25,492 bases of DNA from Prevotellaceae bacterium (GCA_015256945.1 JABZLB010000034.1:1-25492); one strand, 5' to 3'. Counted from the first letter of the stretch, positions 1-7,470 are shown. The notes: generated by a model not told the origin, from the sequence alone. Program-made: numbers and translations.

Positions 1-917
1 GACACACGCTGCGGCTGAAGCGGCGTTACGGCATTGCCCGGTGCATGCGAAACAAAGCTGAACGGCAACGCTTTTACACGACATCGAAAGTCGTCAGCAA
101 GCGCCTTTATACGCTTAATTTCCGATTCAACGCCGCCAGCCTCGTCAATTTCATGCAGCCGTCGGTTAATCTGCCGTATTATTCCTACGGCAGGCGTAAA
201 CGGTGTTTGTCCGCGTTCAGCGTTTTTCAGTGCATCTTTCAGGTCGAAATACATACAGCCTGCGCGATGGCTGCTGACGCGGTCTACACCACGTGGCGAA
301 AGCGTAATAATTGATATTCCGGGCGGACAGGCCAGTGCTTTCTGCGAGCCTGTTATCATAACGTCGGCTCCGAGGGCTTTCATATTGAAGGGATCGGCCA
401 GGAAAGAGCTGATGGCATCGACCACAAGGAAAAGACCGTTGCGCTTGCAGAAGTTGCTGATAAGGTTAATATCGTAGTGAACACCGGTTGACGTTTCGTT
501 TACATTAACCAGAAAACCCGTGTAACCCTGCTGTTCATAGGGTGAGAGCATAGCGGCATTGATGTCGTATCCAAACTCGGGGACAAGCTCGGTAAAGGGT
601 ATTTGGTGAAGCTTGCAAAGGTCGACGAAACGCTGTCCGAAGCTTCCTCCGTTCACAATAAGCAGTTTATCGTCAGGGGTAAAACAGTTCATGATGACGG
701 CTTCCATCGCCGCCGTACCTGAACCTGTAAGGAAAATAACCCTCGCTGCATCGTCGGCAAGGGCGAATTTCTTCACAAGAGCCTCGTTTTCAAATACAAT
801 TTGTGAAAACTCAGGCGTACGAAAGTAAGGTACTTGCTCGGCTCCTACTTCCCTGACGGCATCGTCGGACATAACGGGTCCCACCGTAAAATTCAACATT
901 TCATTATTTTCTTGCAT
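1..917 (-). CDS. Class V PLP aminotransferase, 2-aminoethylphosphonate or alanine-glyoxylate transaminase-like (3' end outside window)
   Basis: The reading frame is open from ATG at 917 to the left edge, so about 305 N-terminal residues are present and the C-terminus is missing. It is a fold-type I, class V aminotransferase. The N-terminal NFTVGPVM matches the family's TPGP-like start, GSGTAAMEA (about 65-73) is the phosphate-binding turn, VVDAIS (D167) is the Asp that contacts the PLP ring nitrogen, and TGSQKALACPPG carries the Schiff-base Lys (K193). The SQKAL...PPG form resembles serine/alanine-glyoxylate transaminases. In Bacteroidales such enzymes often sit with CDP-glycerol transferases in phosphonate-glycan loci and make 2-aminoethylphosphonate, so the neighbour at 1025-2077 favours that role. 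Substrate is inference. A second in-frame ATG at 899 is possible; 917 is the longer choice. There is no recognisable Shine-Dalgarno sequence for either. Confidence 0.85.
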   Translation of the reverse strand, partial: MQENNEMLNFTVGPVMSDDAVREVGAEQVPYFRTPEFSQIVFENEALVKKFALADDAARVIFLTGSGTAAMEAVIMNCFTPDDKLLIVNGGSFGQRFVDLCKLHQIPFTELVPEFGYDINAAMLSPYEQQGYTGFLVNVNETSTGVHYDINLISNFCKRNGLFLVVDAISSFLADPFNMKALGADVMITGSQKALACPPGISIITLSPRGVDRVSSHRAGCMYFDLKDALKNAERGQTPFTPAVGIIRQINRRLHEIDEAGGVESEIKRIKALADDFRCRVKALPFSFVSHAPGNAVTPLQPQRV

Positions 918-990
918 GGCCAAACAGGTTTTGATGTTCAATTATCTAAGTTTTCAACTTTCGGGGAAACAACGGCAGGGGCATATATCA

Positions 991-1022
991 ACGGGCCGAA
1001 GCCCGGGTTATACAAGGCCCGT
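991..1022. repeat. Short inverted repeat between two same-strand genes
   Basis: ACGGGCC at 991-997 is the reverse complement of GGCCCGT at 1016-1022, with an 18-nt loop. It lies just after the stop codon of the CDP-glycerol transferase and before the aminotransferase start. There is no T-run after it on the minus strand, so it is not a standard intrinsic terminator. It could be a processing or RNA-stability hairpin, or chance. Confidence 0.3.
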
Positions 1023-1024
1023 TA

Positions 1025-2077
1025 TTACTGTTTCCTTACAAATCCGAACGTCTTAATGCTGGTATAACGGCGCCATAAATTTAGTTTTCGCCGGGTGGGA
1101 ACACCCTTGCGGCGTATATAATCGCGCGCACCCTCAAGCATGCGCCGGGCTACCTGTCCGTCGGTATAAGGGTCGTAATTGGCTATTACCCACTTGCGCA
1201 AATCGATATACTTCTGGTTTTCCTGAACCTCATCAATCGCACTGCACAGCTCATCAGGGTTGTTGATATTCTTCCAATAAACGTCTTTCGATATGGCATT
1301 GAGCGTAACCACAGGCTTATCAAGCAACAGAAACTCGTAGATGGTTGAAGAAGTATCGCTTATCATCACGTCGGCCATCAGCATATACTTCATGATACTG
1401 TAATCGTCGACGTATACCATATTATTATATTGTGCCGCCAGCGCCTTGTATTCGTTTACCCATTCCTGACGCGTAAGGGGATGGAACTTCATCAACAGCA
1501 GAATATCTTTTTGCTGACAAAGCCTGATTAAATTTTCCCTGATGACGGGAAGCGACGTAAGTTTAGGTGAAAATGTAGGTGCATAAAGCACTATCCGGCT
1601 GGCATTATACTGCTTAAGAAGCTGGTTTCGCTCGCTGTCGAAATCGTGACGATGGTGAAAAATCCAGTCCTGCCGTGGCCATCCGGTCTCCAATACTTCG
1701 AAATCGCCGTATTTTTGTGCCAGTTTCCTGAAATGATTGGTGAAATAAGGGCCCTGTGTAAAATAAGTATCGAAGTAACGCCGTATAATCCAGTGGTCTT
1801 TTTTTTCGGCTGCATAACCATGGAATATCTGTATTTTCACGCCCGAAAGGTAATAAGGAACAATGTTTCCAGGCACAAAAACAGCCTCAGGCATGAAGTT
1901 AAAGGTTTCCTGTATACTCGTTGTTGAGCGAACCTTATTTTTTAAGGGGAAGCAGGGTATTTTCTTTTCGTGTACATACCACAACACTTCATTGTTGCCT
2001 TCGCGGTCGGCTTCGATCTGGATAGGGTTTAAAATATCAATAGCATATTGATTTTCACAAAACAGAACTATTCGCAT
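1025..2077 (-). CDS. CDP-glycerol glycerophosphotransferase family protein (TagB/TagF-like)
   Basis: 350 residues. The family transfers glycerol-phosphate, or a related polyol-phosphate, from a CDP-linked donor to a glycan or lipid acceptor at the inner face of the cytoplasmic membrane. Visible family motifs are HGYAAEKK (from about 86), LYAPTFSPK (about 164-172), KFHP (197-200) and ISDTSSTIYEF (239-249); the His and Ser/Thr-rich motifs form the CDP-glycerol site in TagF. The first ~60 residues resemble the small N-terminal Rossmann part. No membrane segment is evident. In a Gram-negative organism this does not mean wall teichoic acid. With the downstream aminotransferase (107 bases away, same strand) it suggests a surface polysaccharide or lipid carrying phosphoglycerol and possibly aminoethylphosphonate. 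The family call is firm; donor and acceptor are unknown. Confidence 0.85.
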   Translation of the reverse strand: MRIVLFCENQYAIDILNPIQIEADREGNNEVLWYVHEKKIPCFPLKNKVRSTTSIQETFNFMPEAVFVPGNIVPYYLSGVKIQIFHGYAAEKKDHWIIRRYFDTYFTQGPYFTNHFRKLAQKYGDFEVLETGWPRQDWIFHHRHDFDSERNQLLKQYNASRIVLYAPTFSPKLTSLPVIRENLIRLCQQKDILLLMKFHPLTRQEWVNEYKALAAQYNNMVYVDDYSIMKYMLMADVMISDTSSTIYEFLLLDKPVVTLNAISKDVYWKNINNPDELCSAIDEVQENQKYIDLRKWVIANYDPYTDGQVARRMLEGARDYIRRKGVPTRRKLNLWRRYTSIKTFGFVRKQ

Positions 2078-2208
2078 AACGAGTGGAATTATTTTGAGTA
2101 AAGGTAAACCTGAAAACCGTAACCCGGTATGTTGCAGAACAATAATTCAATAAAAAGCTGCTTCAATAAACAAACCATGATACCGTAGTTGCGGAGCTGT
2201 GGTTTTAT

Positions 2209-3279
2209 CTACTGCCCGTCATTAAAAGCGGCTTGTTCGGCAGCAGCAATAATTTCTTCCTTATCCTTCACCCTCGAACTGATGTCGCTAAGGTCGAATT
2301 CGTCAGACTTAGAACGGGTATCTTCGTTTTTCGATGCCGATTCTTCATTATTTTCACCGGCTGCACTTTCATTCTCTGTGAAAACCGACTCTCGAAAAGT
2401 TGTTTCATGCTTGTCGTCATGGTTGTCATCATGATTTGAAGTTACCATGAAAACCTGTGACGGATTGGTGTCGGGAATAGGCTCAGTAGGCTCTTCTTCC
2501 ATCTTTGTACGCTCGGCCTTTGCAGCAAATACCTGGTCGATAAACTGAGGTTCCTTTCTTAACCTGTTGAGCGTTTCCTGAGAAGCATTCTGCTGACTCT
2601 CCTTTTTGGAAAAGCCGTTACCGCAGCATCCCTTAACGCCTTCGAGCATAACCAGATACGAAAAAACCGGACTGCCGTCCTTATCCTTACTTTCTTCGAC
2701 AAGCTCAAAGCTGAGTTTTATTCTGTTTTTCTGGCTCCATTCAATAAGCTTGCTCTTAAAATTAACCTCCTTATAAGCAACCTTATCGATGTTTATCATT
2801 TGTTTGAGGATGCGTTCCTTCAGAAAAACCATGCAGGCATCGTAGCCACGATCGAGGTAAAGTGCACCAACCAGAGCCTCAAAGGCATTTCCTCCCATGT
2901 AGCTATTATGAGAAAGAGAATGGCCGCTCGACAAAATAAGCTTGTTGATACCCAGTTCATTGGCCAGCTTATTGAGCGTTTCGCGCTGTACCAGCTTCGA
3001 TCGGGTATTGGTTAAAAAGCCTTCACGCTTGCCGGGGAAATGACGATATACAATATCTCCCACCGCAGCGTCGAGGATTGCATCGCCTAAAAATTCGAGA
3101 CGTTCGTTATTAACAGGCTTGCCTTTCTTGTTTCGGTGCATCACACTCTTGTGCATCAGTGCCATCTTATAAAAACTGATGTTATGAGGGTACAAGCCTA
3201 TAATTTGATATAAAGAAGAATAAAGCTCCTTCTCCTTGCGGAAAGGGAGCTTTATACGGTCAATTATGTTGATTAACAT
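2209..3279 (-). CDS. rnc: Ribonuclease III with a long acidic C-terminal tail
   Basis: 356 residues from the ATG at 3279. RNase III cleaves double-stranded RNA in rRNA and mRNA processing. The nuclease domain (about 15-165) has the signature NERLEFLGDA (58-67, catalytic E62 and D66) and NAFEALVGALYLD (131-143, E135 region). A dsRNA-binding domain follows (about 172-243, ending GFSKKESQQNASQ). Residues 250-356 form an Asp/Glu/Ser/Asn-rich, low-complexity tail absent from textbook RNase III. An upstream ATG at 3297 would overlap fabF by 11 bases. I prefer 3279 because MLINIIDRIKLPF matches the usual Bacteroidales start and leaves a 7-base gap after fabF. It is the last gene of acpP-fabF-rnc, so it is probably cotranscribed with fatty-acid genes. 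Confidence 0.93.
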   Translation of the reverse strand: MLINIIDRIKLPFRKEKELYSSLYQIIGLYPHNISFYKMALMHKSVMHRNKKGKPVNNERLEFLGDAILDAAVGDIVYRHFPGKREGFLTNTRSKLVQRETLNKLANELGINKLILSSGHSLSHNSYMGGNAFEALVGALYLDRGYDACMVFLKERILKQMINIDKVAYKEVNFKSKLIEWSQKNRIKLSFELVEESKDKDGSPVFSYLVMLEGVKGCCGNGFSKKESQQNASQETLNRLRKEPQFIDQVFAAKAERTKMEEEPTEPIPDTNPSQVFMVTSNHDDNHDDKHETTFRESVFTENESAAGENNEESASKNEDTRSKSDEFDLSDISSRVKDKEEIIAAAEQAAFNDGQ

Positions 3280-3286
3280 AAAATGA

Positions 3287-4549
3287 TTATTCAGCATATT
3301 TTTTGAATACTACACATGCGTTGTGGCCACCAAAACCAAAGGTGTTCGACAAAGCTGCTCGCACCTCACGCTTCTGAGCGTGGTTAAAAGTGAAGTTCAT
3401 GTTGTAGTCGAGTTCAGGATCGTTATCGCCTTCCTCATGATTAATAGTAGGAGGTACAACGTCGTTCTTTACGCTTAATACACAAACCATAGCCTCAACA
3501 GCACCTGCTGCACCAAGGAGATGGCCTGTCATACTTTTTGTTGAGCTGATATTCAGCTTGTAAGCGTCCTCACCAAAAAGGTCCTTTATAGCCTTAGCTT
3601 CCGAAATATCGCCTACATGAGTAGATGTTCCATGAACATTAATGTAATCAATATCAGAAGTTTTCAAGCCTGCATCTTCAAGAGCCGATTTCATAACAAG
3701 CTTTGCACCCAGGCCCTCAGGATGAGAAGCGGTAATATGATACGCATCAGCACTCATGCCTTCGCCTACCATTTCAGCATAAATTTTAGCACCACGCTTT
3801 AGGGCATGCTCCAATGTTTCAAGAACAAGACATCCGGAACCTTCACCCATTACGAAGCCATCACGACTTGCACTGAACGGACGACTTGCATGTTGAGGGT
3901 CATCATTGCGTGTAGAAAGAGCATGCATGGCATTGAATCCGCCTACGCCACACTCACAAATAGCAGCTTCGGCACCTCCCGCTACAATTACATCGGCCTT
4001 TCCCATACGCAGCAAATTAAAAGCATCAGCCAGGGCATGGGTTGAAGAGGCACAAGCACTTGTTGTAACATAGTTTGGACCGTGGAAACCATAAAGCATG
4101 CTAATTTGTCCGGCTGCAATGTCGGATATCATCTTCGGGATGAAATAAGGATTGAATTTAGGACCTTCTTCTGCATGCTGTCCATAATACATTACTTCAT
4201 CCTGAAATGTTTTAATGCCGCCAATACCTATACCGTATACAACTCCTATACGGTTTTTGTCTTCGCTTTCCAAGTCCAGACCTGAGTCGTTTACACCTTG
4301 TATGGCGCTGATAAGTGCCAATTGTGTACAACGATCCATCTTGCGGGCATCTTTACGATTGATGTATTTGTCAACATCAAGGTTCTTTACCTCACAACCA
4401 AACTGCGTCTTAAAATTGGCTGCGTCAAAATGTGTAAAAGGAGCTGCACCGCTCTTACCCTCCAACAGGCTCTTCCAGGTTTCTTCTGCAGTGTTGCCCA
4501 GGGGTGTAACAGCACCTATTCCTGTTACAACAACTCTATTTAATTCCAT
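3287..4549 (-). CDS. fabF: 3-oxoacyl-[acyl-carrier-protein] synthase II
   Basis: 420 residues, the normal length for FabF. The enzyme condenses malonyl-ACP with an acyl-ACP to extend fatty acids in the cytosol. The catalytic set is complete: Cys166 in TTSACASSTHA, His306 in VHGTSTHVGD, Lys338 and His343 in STKSMTGHLLGAAGA, and the C-terminal glycine-rich NTFGFGGHNA (402-411). It starts at MELNRVVVTGIG, typical for the family. It follows acpP on the same strand after 78 bases that contain a strong hairpin, so its expression relative to acpP may be set there. rnc begins 7 bases after its stop. Nothing is missing or unusual in the protein. Confidence 0.97.
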   Translation of the reverse strand: MELNRVVVTGIGAVTPLGNTAEETWKSLLEGKSGAAPFTHFDAANFKTQFGCEVKNLDVDKYINRKDARKMDRCTQLALISAIQGVNDSGLDLESEDKNRIGVVYGIGIGGIKTFQDEVMYYGQHAEEGPKFNPYFIPKMISDIAAGQISMLYGFHGPNYVTTSACASSTHALADAFNLLRMGKADVIVAGGAEAAICECGVGGFNAMHALSTRNDDPQHASRPFSASRDGFVMGEGSGCLVLETLEHALKRGAKIYAEMVGEGMSADAYHITASHPEGLGAKLVMKSALEDAGLKTSDIDYINVHGTSTHVGDISEAKAIKDLFGEDAYKLNISSTKSMTGHLLGAAGAVEAMVCVLSVKNDVVPPTINHEEGDNDPELDYNMNFTFNHAQKREVRAALSNTFGFGGHNACVVFKKYAE

Positions 4550-4566
4550 GTAATATTGTAGTTTTT

Positions 4567-4608
4567 AAAAAATTAGCGTTTAATGACACTATCGACATTA
4601 AACGCTAA
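4567..4608 (-). terminator. Intrinsic-terminator-like hairpin between acpP and fabF
   Basis: On the minus strand a perfect 13-bp stem (TTAGCGTTTAATG at 4608-4596 pairing with CATTAAACGCTAA at 4585-4573) with a 10-nt loop is followed at once by six T residues (4572-4567). This is a classic rho-independent layout. It lies inside the acpP-fabF-rnc transcription unit, so it probably works as a partial terminator giving more acpP than fabF mRNA. It overlaps the competing hairpin at 4600-4640. Confidence 0.65.
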
Positions 4609-4640
4609 AGGCCTTTCGCTCAACTTATTATTTAGCGTTT
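4600..4640 (-). promoter_or_regulatory. Alternative hairpin that would compete with the acpP/fabF terminator
   Basis: The last codons of acpP (AAACGCTAAA, minus strand, 4640-4631) are exactly complementary to TTTAGCGTTT (4609-4600), which is also the left arm of the terminator hairpin. The two structures are mutually exclusive. The first arm lies within translated sequence that includes the acpP stop region, so ribosome position could bias the choice. The complementarity is seen directly; the regulatory role is inference. Confidence 0.4.
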
Positions 4641-4864
4641 TCCTGAATATAGTTGATAGCGTCCTGTACAGTCTGAATAGTCTCAGCCTTGTCATCAGGA
4701 ATAGAGATACCAAACTCCTTTTCAAATTCCATAATCAGCTCTACGGTGTCAAGTGAGTCTGCACCAAGGTCGTTTGTGAAACTTGCTTCGGGCTTTACCT
4801 CTGCTTCATCTACACCCAGTTTATCAACGATAATAGCCTTAACTTTAGATTCAATTTCTGACAT
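4628..4864 (-). CDS. acpP: Acyl carrier protein
   Basis: 78 residues, starting MSEIESKVKAII at 4864. It carries growing acyl chains on a phosphopantetheine attached to Ser37 in the GADSLDTVEL motif. The sequence is acidic and four-helical in character, with a typical ending of YIQENAK. The open frame continues upstream to 4945, but residues before MSEIE do not resemble any ACP and would overlap the promoter, so 4864 is the start. It heads acpP-fabF-rnc and is divergent from the DUF4254-GT9 pair at 5089. Confidence 0.97.
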   Translation of the reverse strand: MSEIESKVKAIIVDKLGVDEAEVKPEASFTNDLGADSLDTVELIMEFEKEFGISIPDDKAETIQTVQDAINYIQENAK

Positions 4865-4914
4865 AATTGTAATATTATTAAATGTTATAAATGTATTTTT
4901 CCCAAAATCGGTTG

Positions 4915-4946
4915 CAAAGTAACTAACTTTTTGGCAATTAAACAAA
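4915..4946 (-). promoter_or_regulatory. Bacteroidetes-type promoter of acpP-fabF-rnc
   Basis: On the minus strand TTTG (4946-4943) is followed after 20 bases by TTACTTTG (4922-4915), a 7 of 8 match to the TAnnTTTG -7 box at the usual spacing. Transcription would start near 4908, about 45 bases before the acpP ATG. Confidence 0.6.
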
Positions 4947-4973
4947 TAAAAGATAAAAAAAATGCCTTACTTT

Positions 4974-4998
4974 TGCACAAATACCACATGTTTGTGCA
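4974..4998. promoter_or_regulatory. Perfect 8-bp palindrome between divergent promoters (candidate operator)
   Basis: TGCACAAA (4974-4981), a 9-nt spacer, then TTTGTGCA (4991-4998). It sits between the acpP promoter and the promoter of the DUF4254 gene, upstream of both. Position and symmetry suit a dimeric regulator shared by fatty-acid and envelope genes. No regulator can be named from the sequence. Confidence 0.35.
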
Positions 4999-5031
4999 TA
5001 AAAATGTTTATTCCTTTTTGTCATAAAGTTA

Positions 5032-5062
5032 TTGCATAGTTGAAAATAAGTTGTTAACTTTG
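5032..5062 (+). promoter_or_regulatory. Promoter of the DUF4254-GT9 operon
   Basis: TTG (5032-5034), 20 bases, then a perfect TAnnTTTG box, TAACTTTG (5055-5062). The predicted start is near 5069, about 20 bases before the ATG at 5089. Confidence 0.6.
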
Positions 5063-5088
5063 CAGAAATCTAAATCAATCTGACAGAT

Positions 5089-5700
5089 ATGACTTTTACT
5101 CAGCAATGTAACGAAATCTTCAATAAAGCTATTGAAGATTATCATCTTAAAGATAACATTGATACACCTATCAATAATCCTTATGAAAAAGGATCAATAG
5201 AAAACAGACTTTATTTAAAGTGCTGGATTGATACTGTACAATGGCATCTCGAAGATATTATACGCGATCCGCACATAGATCCTTTAGAAGCTTTGGCATT
5301 AAAACGTCGTATTGACAGAAGTAATCAGGACAGAACTGACCTTGTTGAGCAGATTGATTCATACTTTCGACAGATTTATTCGGATGTCAATCCACAGCCT
5401 GATGCACGCCTCAACACAGAAAGTCCGGCATGGGCAGTTGACCGTTTATCTATTCTTGCGCTCAAAATATATCACATGCGCGAGCAAGTAGAAAGAAAAG
5501 ATGCTTCAGAAGAACATATTTCACGCTGTAAATCTAAACTTAATGTTCTTCTTGAACAGCAAACTGACTTATCTACTGCCATTGACCAACTGTTGGAAGA
5601 TATTCAGGATGGCCGTAAATACATGAAGGTTTATCGACAAATGAAGATGTACAACGACCCCAGTACAAACCCTGTTCTTTACAAAAACAAGAACGAATAA
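5089..5700 (+). CDS. DUF4254 domain protein
   Basis: 203 residues, soluble, helical and charged, without signal peptide or membrane segment. It resembles the Bacteroidota-specific DUF4254 family, whose members lie next to a family 9 glycosyltransferase, as here (35 bases before it, same strand). Recognisable parts are NNPYEKGSIENRLYLKCWID near residues 29-48 and ALALKRRIDRSNQDRTDLVE near 68-87, followed by a helical C-terminal half that may form coiled coil (about 130-185). The biochemical function is unknown. The constant pairing with GT9 suggests a partner role in lipopolysaccharide core or other envelope glycan assembly; that is inference from context. Confidence 0.8.
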   Translation: MTFTQQCNEIFNKAIEDYHLKDNIDTPINNPYEKGSIENRLYLKCWIDTVQWHLEDIIRDPHIDPLEALALKRRIDRSNQDRTDLVEQIDSYFRQIYSDVNPQPDARLNTESPAWAVDRLSILALKIYHMREQVERKDASEEHISRCKSKLNVLLEQQTDLSTAIDQLLEDIQDGRKYMKVYRQMKMYNDPSTNPVLYKNKNE

Positions 5701-5735
5701 GCCTTAATCTGTAACACCTTAATTATTGTTTTTAA

Positions 5736-6791
5736 ATGAAGACAGAGCATATACTCGTCATACGTTTCTCGGCAATGGGCGACGTTGCTATGACAGTTCC
5801 AGTAGTATATGCTCTTGCAAAGCAATATCCTGAATTAAGGATAACCATGCTTTCAAAGCCTTTTGCCCGACCTTTTTTTGAAAATTTAGCTCCCAATGTA
5901 AGTTTTATGGGAGCTGATATTAATGTGGAATATCATGGAATAAGGGGATTAAATACACTTTACAGAAGGTTAACAGCAAAAAAATTCACTGCAATAGCCG
6001 ATCTTCACAATGTTTTAAGATCAAGCTATTTGCGCATGCGGTTCAATTTCGATAATTATAAGGTTGCGCATATCGACAAACATCGAAAAGAACGTAAGGC
6101 ATTGACAAGACTCAATAACAAAGTATTAAAACCAATTCCAAGTGCTTTTGAGAATTATTCAAAAGTGTTTGAAGAATTAGGTTATCCGTTAAATATTGAG
6201 TTTTCATCACTTTTTCCACAACCAAAAATCCATTTACGATCATTACCATCAATCATAGGTGATAAAAAGAAATTCCAGCAATGGATTGGAATTGCACCTT
6301 TTGCTGCACATGAAGGCAAAACCTACCCACTGCCTTTAATGGAAAAAGTAATAGAGAAAATTATAAAAAAGTATCCTTCATGCCGTATTTTTCTTTTTGG
6401 AGGAGGACAGAAAGAAAAAGCCCTGTTGGATAATATTGTAGAGAAATACAGTCATTGTACAAATGTAGCAGGACTCCTTAAAGGGTTTCACCAAGAGCTA
6501 ATACTTATAGCTAACCTCAATCTCATGGTATCAATGGATAGTGCTAATATGCATCTTGCATCATTAGTAGCTACACCTGTTGTAAGTATTTGGGGCGCAA
6601 CACATCCTTTTGCCGGGTTCATGGGATGGAATCAACGAATGGAAAACGCCGTACAAATAGATCTATATTGTCGCCCATGCTCCATTTTCGGCAATAAACC
6701 TTGTTTTCGTAACGATTATATCTGTCTTAACCGTATTAGCCCTGATATGGTATTTAGCAAAGTAGAATCCATACTTAACAATTGTGGATAA
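5736..6791 (+). CDS. Glycosyltransferase family 9 (heptosyltransferase-like)
   Basis: 351 residues. GT9 enzymes move heptose, or related sugars, from an ADP-sugar to the lipopolysaccharide inner core at the cytoplasmic face. The N-terminal Rossmann domain starts ILVIRFSAMGDVAMTVPV, as in WaaC/WaaF. The C-terminal domain has WIGIAPFAAHEGKTYP (about 183-198), FLFGGGQKEKALL (about 219-231) and the nucleotide-sugar motif SMDSANMHLASLVATP (about 266-281), followed by SIWGATHP. A Cys cluster near the end (YCRPCSIFGNKPC) is common in Bacteroidota versions. It is second in an operon with DUF4254. Its stop codon TAA (6789-6791) lies inside a perfect DnaA box on the other strand. Confidence 0.88.
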   Translation: MKTEHILVIRFSAMGDVAMTVPVVYALAKQYPELRITMLSKPFARPFFENLAPNVSFMGADINVEYHGIRGLNTLYRRLTAKKFTAIADLHNVLRSSYLRMRFNFDNYKVAHIDKHRKERKALTRLNNKVLKPIPSAFENYSKVFEELGYPLNIEFSSLFPQPKIHLRSLPSIIGDKKKFQQWIGIAPFAAHEGKTYPLPLMEKVIEKIIKKYPSCRIFLFGGGQKEKALLDNIVEKYSHCTNVAGLLKGFHQELILIANLNLMVSMDSANMHLASLVATPVVSIWGATHPFAGFMGWNQRMENAVQIDLYCRPCSIFGNKPCFRNDYICLNRISPDMVFSKVESILNNCG

Positions 6792-7240
6792 CTTTGTTCA
6801 TAACCATGTTAATAACCCGTTTATAAATAAACCCATATCTTTTGCTTTATCCACACCTGTGCTATAAACAAGCAAGTAATGTGGATATCAACATATTTGT
6901 GAATTCTTTAAATTATAGTTATCAACATTTTATTACCAGAAAATATTATCAACACATAGTTTATCAACCACTAAATAAAAATGTTGATAACCCTTTAACT
7001 TACTGAAAACAAAACAGAAAACATTAAATGATAATGTGTAAAACACAGTAAAAGAAGTTGATAAGGAAATAACAAAATAATAGTATTATAAGTTATCAAC
7101 TTTTCAACGCCTTTTATTCTTTTTCTTTATTTTCAATTTTAATAATTAAATAAAATAATAAATAAAAAAAGACACTGGATAATCTCACTCGTAACATGCA
7201 ATTAAAATACTCAATAATAATAATAAAATCTGATATATCT
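6783..7240. other. Candidate chromosomal replication origin (oriC): DnaA-box cluster plus AT-rich unwinding region
   Basis: A gene-free stretch holds two perfect DnaA boxes TTATCCACA (6783-6791 minus, 6847-6855 plus) and many close variants: 6880-6888 minus (ATATCCACA), 6885-6893 plus (ATATCAACA), 6919-6927 plus, 6946-6954 plus and 6982-6990 minus (TTATCAACA), 6961-6969 plus (TTATCAACC), 7035-7043 minus (TTTTACACA), 7056-7064 minus and 7093-7101 plus (TTATCAACT). After the last box comes a very AT-rich tract, 7102-7180 and beyond, suited to DNA unwinding. Density and layout are those of oriC. Against it: dnaA is not in the window, and many genes to the right are read toward this site. Other readings are a DnaA-titrating locus or a biased AT-rich spacer. 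Confidence 0.6.
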
Positions 7241-7418
7241 AATTACTTGCTGATAAACATGAGTAGGTAAAGCGAGGCTATTGTAATAAAAGAAACTAAC
7301 TATACCTTATTATATCTAAGGAAAAGACAATTATATATAAAGTAAAAAATAAACATAATGTTTATACTTTAAAAGTATTATCAAAATACCTATACTATTT
7401 ACTTTTCTCCTTCTATTC

Positions 7419-7449
7419 TTTGTTATTTCAGAATTTCGTTGTACATTTG
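7419..7449 (+). promoter_or_regulatory. Promoter of tRNA-Leu
   Basis: TTTG (7419-7422), 19 bases, then TACATTTG (7442-7449), a perfect TAnnTTTG box. The predicted start is near 7456, about 15 bases before the mature tRNA. From 7241 to this promoter I see only AT-rich sequence without genes. Confidence 0.7.
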
Positions 7450-7470
7450 CAACCACATTAGCATTTAAAT

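Noticed and set aside
2099..2106. TACCTTTA (minus strand) as promoter of the CDP-glycerol transferase
   Set aside because: It lacks the final G of TAnnTTTG and has no upstream TTTG at the proper distance; the promoter for this gene remains unidentified.
4865..4945. N-terminal extension of acyl carrier protein to an upstream ATG
   Set aside because: The extra 27 residues do not resemble ACP and overlap the predicted promoter and leader; MSEIE at 4864 is the family start.
4968..4975. TACTTTTG as another promoter box on the plus strand
   Set aside because: It matches TAnnTTTG, but there is no TTTG about 20 bases upstream, and a better pair exists at 5032-5062.
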